Positions 17,765 to 26,339 of a stretch of DNA of 34,647 nucleotides are shown here, piece by piece. Position 1 is the stretch's first letter, and each line of letters begins with the position of its first letter. Under the pieces are notes generated by a model that saw only the letters and a list, made by a program, of their open reading frames with translations, did not search any database and was not told where the DNA came from. Made by a program: the position numbers and the translations under genes. Source of the stretch: Selenomonas sp. (GTDB lineage: Bacteria; Bacillota; Negativicutes; Selenomonadales; Selenomonadaceae); NCBI GenBank assembly GCA_018052705.1, contig JAGPMW010000023.1:1-34647 (forward strand), in the 5' to 3' direction.

Positions 17765-17788
17765 GTAAAGCAGCACTCTATCCGATAC
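17762..17788 (+). promoter_or_regulatory. Sigma-28-type promoter of the major flagellin
   Basis: TAAGTAAA (17762-17769), 11 bases, then TCCGATAC (17781-17788) fits the flagellar sigma consensus TAAAGTTT-N11-GCCGATAA well at the diagnostic CCGATA and TAA positions. Transcription should start near 17795, giving a leader of about 155 bases. Confidence 0.7.
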
Positions 17789-17881
17789 ATATAGTGTAAG
17801 GCAAGATAATGGGTAAGTTGCAGAAGATGGCATCATCGGTCAGCTAGCAGCCCGTGTACCAGCGAGCAGCTTACTATTATA

Positions 17882-17914
17882 TTGGCAACGACGGTCATGG
17901 ATGGCCGTTACCAA
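17882..17914 (+). promoter_or_regulatory. CsrA-type hairpin in the flagellin leader
   Basis: TTGG-c-AAC (17882-17889) pairs with GTT-a-CCAA (17907-17914), and GGTCA (17893-17897) with TGGCC (17902-17906). This leaves a TGGA tetraloop (17898-17901) with GGA exposed and CATGGATG around it, close to the CsrA consensus. The second GGA lies about 38 bases downstream on the SD, like the two-site layout of the B. subtilis hag leader. CsrA would repress and FliW derepress. Confidence 0.7.
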
Positions 17915-17934
17915 AGAATAAGAACTGTTTTATC

Positions 17935-17942
17935 AGGGAGGA
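17935..17942 (+). promoter_or_regulatory. Flagellin SD overlapping a CsrA-type GGA site
   Basis: AGGGAGGA ends 7 bases before the ATG at 17950 and contains two GGA triplets. It sets the start at 17950 rather than an upstream in-frame GTG at 17854, and is the likely second CsrA contact. Confidence 0.65.
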
Positions 17943-17949
17943 ATTTATC

Positions 17950-19263
17950 ATGTCAATGGTAGTAAAAAACAACATGTCGGCAATCTCTACGCTGAATACG
18001 CTGAACAAAAACTCGTCCGCTCTTTCCAAGAGCCTGGAGAAAGTATCTTCGGGCATGAAGATCAACTCCGCCGCTGACGATGCATCCGGCTACGCCATCT
18101 CCGAGCGCATGCGCGTCCAGATCCGTTCTCTGGATCAGGCGAATAGCAACACTCAGAACGGTAGCAGCATGATGAAAGTTGCTGAGGGTACGGTCTCCAG
18201 TACAGTTGATATCCTGAAGACACTGAAAGAGAAAGTTATCAACGCAGCCAATGATTCTAATACGGATGCTGACCGTCAGACCATCCAGAAGGAGCTCGAT
18301 CAGTCCATCGATCAGATTGATGATAATGCGAACGTTACCTTCAACGGCAAGTTCCTTGTTGATGGTTCCAAGAACACGGTTGGTAGCGCTACTTTCACGG
18401 AATTGACTAATCAGAATCTGTCTACGGATACCACTACCGATACGGCTCTTACCGCTCTCAAATCTCGTTCTGGTGATAAATTGAATATTTCATCGACAGA
18501 TAAAGTTACGGTATCTTTCACACAAGGCGGCAAGACGTATTCTTCGACTATCTCTGTTACTAATACTACGAACTTAAGTGATCTTTTAGCGAGTGCTAAT
18601 GCAGTGGGGGCTAATGGTCTGTCTGCAACAATGACAGCTACCTCTGTAATTGGTACGTCAGCTGCCAATTCGACGGTATTTACGGCGGATGGTAAAAACG
18701 CGTTGACTGTTACTGCTGCTGCAAGTGGTGTTGATGGTCAGATTGCGGGCTTCTCGATCAGTGTTACGGATCAGAACGGCAACGTCAAGAAATCTGCTAA
18801 TGCTTCGCTTGATGCGTTCAATGAGTCCGTTCGTGCACAGAATGCCTCGACCGACAACGCTATCACATTGCAGGTCGGTACTAAGGCTAACCAGAGCATC
18901 AAAGTTGGTCTGACCGATATGCGCTCTCAGGCTTTGGGCTTGAAGGGATCTGATGGCACGAAGCTTAATATCTCGACGCAGGTTAAAGCCAATGCAGCTA
19001 TTAATGTACTGGACAATGCTGTACAGAAGGCACTGGATCAGCAGACGACGATCGGTTCTGTAGAGTCCCGTCTCGACTACACAAGCAGCAACTTGACAAC
19101 GGCTTCGCAGAATGTACAGAGCTCGGAGTCCACGATTCGCGATGCGGATATGGCCAAGGAAATGACGGAATACACGAAGAACAACGTTCTTCTGCAGGCT
19201 GCTCAGTCCATGCTTTCTCAGGCAAATCAGAACAGTTCTTCTGTTCTCAGCCTGCTCAAGTAA
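17950..19263 (+). CDS. fliC: Flagellin, major filament subunit
   Basis: 437 residues. N-terminal D0/D1 (MSMVVKNNMSAISTLNTLNKN; SGMKINSAADDASGYAISER) and C-terminal D1/D0 (LDYTSSNLTTASQNVQSSESTIRDADMAKEMTEYTKNN, ending LSLLK) are canonical. The central region (about 140-290) is very rich in Ser, Thr, Ala and Asn, giving many possible O-glycosylation sites. It has no cysteine. The start at 17950 is supported by AGGGAGG and by the conserved MSMVVKNN beginning. It sits alone between a sigma-28-type promoter and a strong terminator, with CsrA sites in the leader, and directly before the glycosyltransferase cassette. Subunits travel through the flagellar export channel with FliS. Confidence 0.96.
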   Translation: MSMVVKNNMSAISTLNTLNKNSSALSKSLEKVSSGMKINSAADDASGYAISERMRVQIRSLDQANSNTQNGSSMMKVAEGTVSSTVDILKTLKEKVINAANDSNTDADRQTIQKELDQSIDQIDDNANVTFNGKFLVDGSKNTVGSATFTELTNQNLSTDTTTDTALTALKSRSGDKLNISSTDKVTVSFTQGGKTYSSTISVTNTTNLSDLLASANAVGANGLSATMTATSVIGTSAANSTVFTADGKNALTVTAAASGVDGQIAGFSISVTDQNGNVKKSANASLDAFNESVRAQNASTDNAITLQVGTKANQSIKVGLTDMRSQALGLKGSDGTKLNISTQVKANAAINVLDNAVQKALDQQTTIGSVESRLDYTSSNLTTASQNVQSSESTIRDADMAKEMTEYTKNNVLLQAAQSMLSQANQNSSSVLSLLK

Positions 19264-19295
19264 TTGGCATTCCACTAGCGGGTACCATGAGGATA

Positions 19296-19324
19296 AAACC
19301 CTCTCCTTCGGGAGAGGGTTTTTC
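19296..19324 (+). terminator. Rho-independent terminator of the flagellin gene
   Basis: Perfect 11-bp stem AAACCCTCTCC (19296-19306) / GGAGAGGGTTT (19311-19321) with a stable TTCG tetraloop, followed by TT. Strong, as expected for a highly expressed single gene. Confidence 0.9.
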
Positions 19325-19379
19325 TATTTGAAGGCGAATATATAAAAGAGAAAACAATTGAGTGGAAGAGGATGTTAAG

Positions 19380-22019
19380 ATGAAGTTGTCAGCCTGTTAT
19401 ATGGTAAAAGATGAAGCAAATAATCTGCCACAATCATTGGATTCTCTTCGGGATGCAGTGGATGAAATTATCGTGGTCGATACTGGATCAATGGATTGTA
19501 CGAAGCAAGTGGCGGCCGCCTATGGTGCCAGGGTTTATGATTTTCCCTGGCAGGATGATTTCTCGGCCCCACGAAATTTTGCGCTGGATCAGGCCACCGG
19601 TGACTGGATTATCTTTCTGGATGCCGATGAATCCTTTACCAATCCGGCTGCAGTGCGTTCAGCCATAGAATTTACTGCTATCGTGCAGCCCGATTGTGAT
19701 GGTATTCTGATTCCCCGCGGGAATATAGATGATATGGGCCGGATATTCAATGAAGATCATAGTCTTCGGATTTTCCCGCGGCGGGCAGACTTGCGCTATC
19801 AGGGGCGGATTCATGAGAATATCGGCAAGGCTGGCGCAATGAAGCTGCATCATGCCGATCAGAGATTGTATATTCGGCATACAGGCTATCGCTCAGGCAT
19901 AATCCGGGAGAAGTGTGAGCGGAATCTTTATTATCTGCAGCAGGAAATTGATCAGCATGGACCATTGCCACAGTATGATGTATTTTTAGCAGATTGTTAT
20001 TTTGGACTGCAGGACTATCGGCAGGCTTTGCAACGGGCGGAGAGTGCATTGAATTCGAATCTAGTATTAGTTGGTGGGCGGGGGAATCTGCATCATATCC
20101 GTATCGAATCACTACGGCAGCTTCAGGCACCCTTGGTGCTGCAGTTGCAGGCCGTCCAACAGGCGTTGGCAGAGTATCCGGCAGCTCCTGAATTCTATGG
20201 TGAGAGAGGGATGATTTTTTGTGGCTTGCAGGAACCAGACCAGGCTTATCTGAGCTTGAAGAGGGCGGCAAAACTTTATGAACAGCGAGAAGTAACGCCA
20301 GCGATCGATGGATCCTATATCGAGTCAGCAATCGACAAGATATACAGCCGCATTGCGGAACTGGAGGCTATAGCAGGAAATACAGAGCAGGCTGCAGCAA
20401 ACTGGGAGCGCGCACTTGCTATCAACCCAGCGAACGTTCAGGTGAGACAACTTTATGAGCAGTTCCGGTTGCGGAACAGGAAAGAGGAGAAAAAGACAGT
20501 GAAAATCAGCGGCTGCTATATCGTGCGGAATGAGGCGAAGGAATTGGGTCGTTCCATCCAGAGTATCCGGGACCAGCTGGACGAACTGATTGTGGTCGAT
20601 ACCGGATCGACAGATACCACAGTGCAGTTAGCAAAATCGCTCGGGGCCAGGGTATTCCAGACGCCTTGGCAGGAGGATTTCTCGGCACCTCGGAATCTGG
20701 CGTTAGATCAGGCTGACGGAGATTGGATCGTGTTTTTGGACGCAGATGAATTCTTTAGTCACGAGACAGCTGGTCAGTTGCGAACATTGATTGAACAACA
20801 GGCAGCGCAGCTCGTGGATGGTTTGCTGATTGAGCGATTGGAAATTGATGCCGATCAGCGGAATGCTTTGCTGGGAAAATGCTATGTATTGCGTGTTTTC
20901 CGCAATAGACCTTTTTTTCGCTATCAGGGGCGGATTCATGAAGAACTGCGGGATAATGGTGGTGTTATTGCCTCGTGCCTACGGGTATCACCTGAATTGC
21001 TGCAGCTGCTGCATACTGGGTATTCAGCTGATCGAAGTCGTAGTAAGGCGGAGCGAAATCTTCGGTTCCTGCAGAGGGAATTGAGTGAGAGCAAGGAGCC
21101 AGAACATTATTATGGCTATTTGGCTGATGCCTATATGGGCTTGGCTGACTATGAACAGGCCGCTTGTTTTGCCAGACTGGACACACAACGTGGGCGTCAG
21201 CGGAATACCTATGCCAGCCGTTCCTGGCGAATCCTGTTGGAGTTGTCCGAACCAGGCGCGATTCTTGCGGCCGAGCGTGGTGTCATTTGTCGTGAGTCCA
21301 CAGAAGTTTTTCCGGAAATCCCAGAGTTTCGGGCAGATTATGCGGAATACCTGGCTGCCCATGGTGATTATCGAGAAGCTATAGTGGAGATGCAGCAGGC
21401 AATGGCAGCTTATCGGTCATACGATGGTCTTGAACCTACTTTATTTACAGCAGAAATGGAGAATACAGCCGGGGAAAGAATTCGTCTTTGGCAGCAGCAG
21501 CTTGATCCTCTAACTGTTGAGGATGCCTCGAGAGCTTTGCGCCAGATGGTTGTATTACTGGCGCAAGTGCCAGGCGGATTAAAGGAATATGAGTCATGGC
21601 TGCAATTGTTGCCACTGCCGTTCCAACATTGTCTGCTGGCAATGCATGGGGAATGGCGCAGCTTGTCAGCTGACGATCAGAAATTGTATCCGGATATGTT
21701 GGAATGGCTGTCGCAGGAGGCTGATAAAGAAAGTTTTGAAGCATGTTTCTCATTGGCAGGAAATGTATCCGATCAGACACGCTGTCAAAGTGCCAAGCGT
21801 TTGATGAAGCACTGGCAATGGGATCGGGCCTTTGCGCTTTATCAAATGGTGGCTGCGGATTCTCCTGCAGTTAATGGTGATTTTTGGAAAAATGTAGGGA
21901 AATGTCTTTTTTTCCTGCAGGAGAAAAAAGCAGCAGCCGAGTGCTTTGAACGTGCCCAAAGGGCAGGTGTTCAGGATGAAGAAATGAAATCTTATCAGAG
22001 ATGGTGTCAGGAGGACTAA
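19380..22019 (+). CDS. Tandem GT2 glycosyltransferase with TPR regions (two GT2-TPR modules fused)
   Basis: 879 residues, cytoplasmic. Two copies of one module. Copy 1 starts at residue 1 (MKLSACYMVKDEANNLP; VDTGS at 33-37; DADES, the metal/nucleotide-sugar DxD motif, at 81-85; RYQGRIHE and HTGY later). Copy 2 starts at residue 374 (VKISGCYIVRNEAKELG) with the same spacing. Each GT2 domain is followed by helical TPR-like repeats. GT2-TPR enzymes transfer sugars to proteins or glycans; the sugar is not predictable here. The ATG at 19380 matches the sibling starts. Position after the flagellin terminator suggests flagellin glycosylation (inference). A GTG with an SD-like AAGAGGAG lies exactly at the start of copy 2 (20499). 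Confidence 0.85.
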   Translation: MKLSACYMVKDEANNLPQSLDSLRDAVDEIIVVDTGSMDCTKQVAAAYGARVYDFPWQDDFSAPRNFALDQATGDWIIFLDADESFTNPAAVRSAIEFTAIVQPDCDGILIPRGNIDDMGRIFNEDHSLRIFPRRADLRYQGRIHENIGKAGAMKLHHADQRLYIRHTGYRSGIIREKCERNLYYLQQEIDQHGPLPQYDVFLADCYFGLQDYRQALQRAESALNSNLVLVGGRGNLHHIRIESLRQLQAPLVLQLQAVQQALAEYPAAPEFYGERGMIFCGLQEPDQAYLSLKRAAKLYEQREVTPAIDGSYIESAIDKIYSRIAELEAIAGNTEQAAANWERALAINPANVQVRQLYEQFRLRNRKEEKKTVKISGCYIVRNEAKELGRSIQSIRDQLDELIVVDTGSTDTTVQLAKSLGARVFQTPWQEDFSAPRNLALDQADGDWIVFLDADEFFSHETAGQLRTLIEQQAAQLVDGLLIERLEIDADQRNALLGKCYVLRVFRNRPFFRYQGRIHEELRDNGGVIASCLRVSPELLQLLHTGYSADRSRSKAERNLRFLQRELSESKEPEHYYGYLADAYMGLADYEQAACFARLDTQRGRQRNTYASRSWRILLELSEPGAILAAERGVICRESTEVFPEIPEFRADYAEYLAAHGDYREAIVEMQQAMAAYRSYDGLEPTLFTAEMENTAGERIRLWQQQLDPLTVEDASRALRQMVVLLAQVPGGLKEYESWLQLLPLPFQHCLLAMHGEWRSLSADDQKLYPDMLEWLSQEADKESFEACFSLAGNVSDQTRCQSAKRLMKHWQWDRAFALYQMVAADSPAVNGDFWKNVGKCLFFLQEKKAAAECFERAQRAGVQDEEMKSYQRWCQED

Positions 22020-22025
22020 CACAAT

Positions 22026-25000
22026 ATGAATTTATCGGCCTGTGTCATCGTGAAAGATGAAGAAAAAAACCTGCCTCGCTGGCTGCATTGTATGCAGGGG
22101 CTGGCAGATGAACTGATTATTGTAGATACGGGCTCGACCGACCGGACTGTCGAGATAGCTCAACAAGCAGGGGCACAGGTCTATGAATTTCATTGGCAGG
22201 ATGACTTTGCGGCAGCCAAGAATTTTGCCATTGAACAGGCAGCTGGTGAATGGATTCTGTTTCTTGATGCCGATGAATCTTTTGCAGCTGAGGCTAGGGC
22301 GCAATTACGGCCGCTTTTACAAACTTTACAGAAAAAAAGATTGGTGGCCGGATTGATTTCTCCATTGACTAGTATTAATCCACAGAATCCTGAAGAAGTC
22401 GTCAGCCGTTGCTATCAGGTTAGAGTTTTTCGCCGCGAGAAGACGATTCGCTATCAGGGACGTATTCATGAGCGGTTGGTTAATACGGATAAAGAGAAGG
22501 TTACCCGGGAATTCCGAATGTCGAATCTGGTTATTATTCATACAGGCTACTATTTTGATAATGCACAGGCCAAGGGTGAACGAAATTTGAGAATATTGAA
22601 GTCTGAAATTGGTCCAGAGGGAAGACCTACGCCAGATCAATGTATTTATCTGGCGGATGCTTGTTTGTTACTAGAGCGTTACGAAGAGACGATAAATTAT
22701 GCGAAACAGGTCCTTGCGCAGGAGGATAAGGTGCATATTCTTGGGATGATACAAAAAGCTGCTGACCGACTGCTCACGGCGATGTATCGGAGTGGACGAC
22801 CACTGGCGGAACAACTGATGGCTGCCGATGAATTGATTAACAGACATCCGGACTGGCCGGTGCTGTATTGGAATAAGGGCAGGGCATTATATCAGGCAGG
22901 AGCACTGGCAGAAGCGGCAGTTCAACTGAGAACCGCGAGGATGTTGTATCAGGATAAAGATCAAACGGCTGATTCAGAACAGCTGCGGGAAGATACAATG
23001 GTTCAGTATTTACCAATCCTGGAGCAGATTCTGACTACAGTTGAGCTTTCGAGCACCACGGCAGAGAAGCCGAATGTAGCGAAACTGACTGTGCAGATGG
23101 ACAGAGCCTACGAGGCTGGTGATATGGATTCGGCCAAAATTGCGGCGACGGGGATACTTCGCTGCAGGACGCGTAATCGACCCCTCATGGAGAAGGTTTG
23201 CAGTCTTTTTATTGATCTGGAGGATAATGCACGAGCTAGAGAAGCTGCAGACTTTCTGACACAGAATTTTCGTAGTAACGGGTATCTGTTGTTCCTACAA
23301 GGACGTACAGCGGGGCTGGAAATGGACTATGAGCAGGCGATTCAATTGTGCGAGCAGGCGCTGCAGGATCGGGAAATGCCGGGTTGGCAGCGTGAGCTGT
23401 GCTATAATATTCTTGGCCGTATGTACCGGCTTTGTGGAATGGCCGCTAAAGCATCCACTCAGTATCTGGCAGCCAGTCAATGTGAAGGGACTATGGCAGC
23501 AGTTGATGATTATAGTAATTATCTGTTCAATCTGCATTATTGGAATGAAGACCGCCACTTTTTTTATGAGGCGGCCTGCCGCTATAGAGGCTTTTTGAGC
23601 AATATTGTCCCCTTTCATCATACCCACCAACTGGGGGGGGTTGATGAAAGACGATTGAAAATTGGCTATGTGTCGCCAGATTTCCGTTATCATGTGGTGG
23701 CTTTTTTTTGTTATGCAATGCTCAAGCATTACGATCCCAGTCGGTTTGAAGTCTATGTCTATGCGAAATGCGAAGAGGATGAAGTCAGCCGGGAATTTGC
23801 AGCGTCAGTGGATCACTGGATGAATATCCGCCAGTTGTCGGCGCAGGCGGCTGCCATGGACATTCAGGCCGATGGTATTGATATTCTTGTCGATTTGTCA
23901 GGGCATACGGCAGATAGCTGTCTGCCTATCCTGGCATGGCGGCCGGCACCAATCCAGATTTCGGGGATTGGCTGGTTCGATACGACCGGGCTGCCACAGG
24001 TTGATTACTTTTTGGCTGATGGCTATACGGATCCGCCGGGGCTTAATGAGGAGTATTTCAGTGAGAAACTGCTGCGGCTGCCCCACAGCCATTTTTGCTA
24101 TATGTGGCATAACAAGCCGCAGCCATGCGCCCCAGCGCCATTCCGTAAGAATGGATTCATCACTTTCGGTACCTTGAATCATTTTGCGAAGATTACCGAC
24201 CAAATGCTCGTCTTATGGCGGAAGATTCTCGAACAGGTTCCGGATTCACGCCTATTTTTGAAAAACCATACAGTGGATATTCCTTATGGACGCAAGTGTC
24301 TGGAAGATCGGCTGCATCAGGCGGGCATCCAGTCAGCCAGGATTATACTGGAGGGCTATAGTGATGATTTTTTGTCGGCGTACAGCAAGATAGACATTGC
24401 ACTGGATACCTATCCCTATCCGGGGGGCGCGACGACCTGTGATGCGCTTTATATGGGGGTGCCGGTACTGACACGGGTCGGCGAGGGCCATAATCCACGT
24501 TTCGGCTATAGTCTGCTCATGAATATGGGACTGGAAGAGTTGTGTGCCTTTTCGGATGAAGATTATGTATGCAGGGCAGCGGCATTGGCAGGGAATCCGG
24601 ACAAGCTTCTGGAACTTCATCAGACGCTGCGCCGCCGGATGCGGTGGTCACCAGTGATGGATGAAGGTCTATATATGGCGGAGCTTGAAGAGGCGTATTT
24701 ACAAGTCTGGCAGGCATATATCGGGGGATCAGCTTCTGTTGCTGAATTGCCACCAAAGGAATGTGCGCGCCGGGGTGTTTCATATTTGCGGGAACCGGGG
24801 GAGACCAGCCAGCAGCGGGCAGTTTACTGGCTGCGCCGGGCGCTGGCTGATGATGAAGAGAACTGTGTGGAAATCGCGGGATTTTTGGCAGAGGCTTGTC
24901 ATGACCGGCTGGATTATCAGGGAGAATATGAGGCGGCCTGGCAGGCTGTGGCGGCCTTGGGCAAAGGTCTGCATCCGGTCAGCCGTGAGTTTCGTCATGC

Positions 25001-26339
25001 ACTGTATGTGCGGGCAGCTAATGCAGCCTTGACCATGAGCGATTACTCACGGGCACTCGAGGCTTTCCGTCAGGCAGCGGCGTATTCTGAATCATTGGCA
25101 GACCAGAACAGCAGTGTTGGTTCTTTGCTGCTGGCCGCTCACTATACAGAGTTGGACTCTCAGCAGCTGTTTGACCTGCACCAGCCCTATGGCAGGCTGT
25201 TCCAGTCGGTGGATCCATTCCATCATTCCTTATCAAAACATCAGCACAAGAAACTGCGCATCGGGTACTTGTCGCCAGATTTTCGGCAGCATGTACTGTT
25301 TGCCTTCTATTACGGCATGCTCTGCTGCTATGACCGGTTGGCCTTTGAGGTGACGGGCTATCAGATCAATTCAGAGACTGACGGTTTTACGGAGATACTC
25401 AAACAGCAGACGGATAACTGGCGGGATCTGTCAAGACTGCCGTGGACGGAAGCTGCCGAGCTGATTGCCGCGGATGAGATTGATATTCTCGTTGATCTGG
25501 CAGGACATTCGGCAGATACCGGTCTGCCCATCATGTCCTGGAAACCGGCGCCGGTGCAGATTTCGGGGATTGGTTATATGGCGACTACGGCACTTCCAAC
25601 GATCGATTATTTTCTTACAGACCCCATTGTGGACCCGCCGGGGCAGCATGAGGGGTATTTCACGGAAAAGCTGCTGTATCTGCCCAGTCAGTTCTGCTAT
25701 GCAGGCCGCAGCGATGTATCCGTACCGGATAAGGCACCTGTGCATAGGAGGGGGCATATCCTGTTTGGAGTATTCAATCATTATCGGAAAATCACAGATG
25801 AGATGCTGGGGGCATGGTTTGAAATACTGGCAGCAGTACCAGAGGCGGAACTGTTGCTCAAGTCGCAGGAACTGGTCAGTGATTCGCTGGTGCAGGCTGC
25901 CTATGAGCGGGTCCGCTCAATCGGCTTTGACATGGATCGGGTTCATTTCGAGGCGGCAGACACTAACTATATGGAGAGGTATCTGGATGTGGATATTGCG
26001 TTGGATACCTACCCGTACCCGGGCGGCGGGACAACGTTTGATGCACTCTATATGGGCGTACCGGTTATTACCCGTTATGGGGAACGTCGCAATACCCGTT
26101 TTGGATTAAGTATTCTTGAGAATCTGGGACTTTCCGAGCTGACCTCAGCTACAATAGAAGGGTATATTGAGCGGGCGGTATCGTTGGCTCATGATCCCGA
26201 CCTGTTAGATATCCTGCATCAGAATCTGCGAGGGCTGTTGCAGAAGAGCTCGGCACTTGAGCCGCGGCAGTATATGAGACAGCTCGAACAGCACTATCGT
26301 GAAATATGGCTGGACTATCAGACAGGAAGGAATGAATGA
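22026..26339 (+). CDS. GT2-TPR protein carrying two GT41 (O-GlcNAc transferase-like) domains
   Basis: 1437 residues. Order: GT2 domain (1 to about 100; VDTGS at 33-37, DADES at 81-85, as in its neighbours), helical TPR-like region to about 540, first GT41 domain (about 543-895; KIGYVSPDF, DLSGHTADS, RPAPIQISGIGW, TYPYPGGATTCDALYMGVPV), a second TPR-like region (about 910-1060) and second GT41 domain (about 1076-1420; RIGYLSPDFRQH, DLAGHSADT, KPAPVQISGIGY, TYPYPGGGTTFDALYMGVPV). Both GT41 copies keep the UDP-sugar motifs and the Lys of the LLLK/LFLK strand, so both look active. GT41 enzymes O-glycosylate Ser/Thr of proteins. AGGAGG (22009-22014) overlaps the end of the previous gene, implying one operon. 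Likely flagellin modification, but other targets are possible. Confidence 0.88.
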   Translation: MNLSACVIVKDEEKNLPRWLHCMQGLADELIIVDTGSTDRTVEIAQQAGAQVYEFHWQDDFAAAKNFAIEQAAGEWILFLDADESFAAEARAQLRPLLQTLQKKRLVAGLISPLTSINPQNPEEVVSRCYQVRVFRREKTIRYQGRIHERLVNTDKEKVTREFRMSNLVIIHTGYYFDNAQAKGERNLRILKSEIGPEGRPTPDQCIYLADACLLLERYEETINYAKQVLAQEDKVHILGMIQKAADRLLTAMYRSGRPLAEQLMAADELINRHPDWPVLYWNKGRALYQAGALAEAAVQLRTARMLYQDKDQTADSEQLREDTMVQYLPILEQILTTVELSSTTAEKPNVAKLTVQMDRAYEAGDMDSAKIAATGILRCRTRNRPLMEKVCSLFIDLEDNARAREAADFLTQNFRSNGYLLFLQGRTAGLEMDYEQAIQLCEQALQDREMPGWQRELCYNILGRMYRLCGMAAKASTQYLAASQCEGTMAAVDDYSNYLFNLHYWNEDRHFFYEAACRYRGFLSNIVPFHHTHQLGGVDERRLKIGYVSPDFRYHVVAFFCYAMLKHYDPSRFEVYVYAKCEEDEVSREFAASVDHWMNIRQLSAQAAAMDIQADGIDILVDLSGHTADSCLPILAWRPAPIQISGIGWFDTTGLPQVDYFLADGYTDPPGLNEEYFSEKLLRLPHSHFCYMWHNKPQPCAPAPFRKNGFITFGTLNHFAKITDQMLVLWRKILEQVPDSRLFLKNHTVDIPYGRKCLEDRLHQAGIQSARIILEGYSDDFLSAYSKIDIALDTYPYPGGATTCDALYMGVPVLTRVGEGHNPRFGYSLLMNMGLEELCAFSDEDYVCRAAALAGNPDKLLELHQTLRRRMRWSPVMDEGLYMAELEEAYLQVWQAYIGGSASVAELPPKECARRGVSYLREPGETSQQRAVYWLRRALADDEENCVEIAGFLAEACHDRLDYQGEYEAAWQAVAALGKGLHPVSREFRHALYVRAANAALTMSDYSRALEAFRQAAAYSESLADQNSSVGSLLLAAHYTELDSQQLFDLHQPYGRLFQSVDPFHHSLSKHQHKKLRIGYLSPDFRQHVLFAFYYGMLCCYDRLAFEVTGYQINSETDGFTEILKQQTDNWRDLSRLPWTEAAELIAADEIDILVDLAGHSADTGLPIMSWKPAPVQISGIGYMATTALPTIDYFLTDPIVDPPGQHEGYFTEKLLYLPSQFCYAGRSDVSVPDKAPVHRRGHILFGVFNHYRKITDEMLGAWFEILAAVPEAELLLKSQELVSDSLVQAAYERVRSIGFDMDRVHFEAADTNYMERYLDVDIALDTYPYPGGGTTFDALYMGVPVITRYGERRNTRFGLSILENLGLSELTSATIEGYIERAVSLAHDPDLLDILHQNLRGLLQKSSALEPRQYMRQLEQHYREIWLDYQTGRNE

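Noticed and set aside
17854..17949. N-terminal extension of the flagellin from a GTG
   Set aside because: It would translate the leader hairpin and SD; flagellins start at MSMVVKNN and are exported without such extensions.
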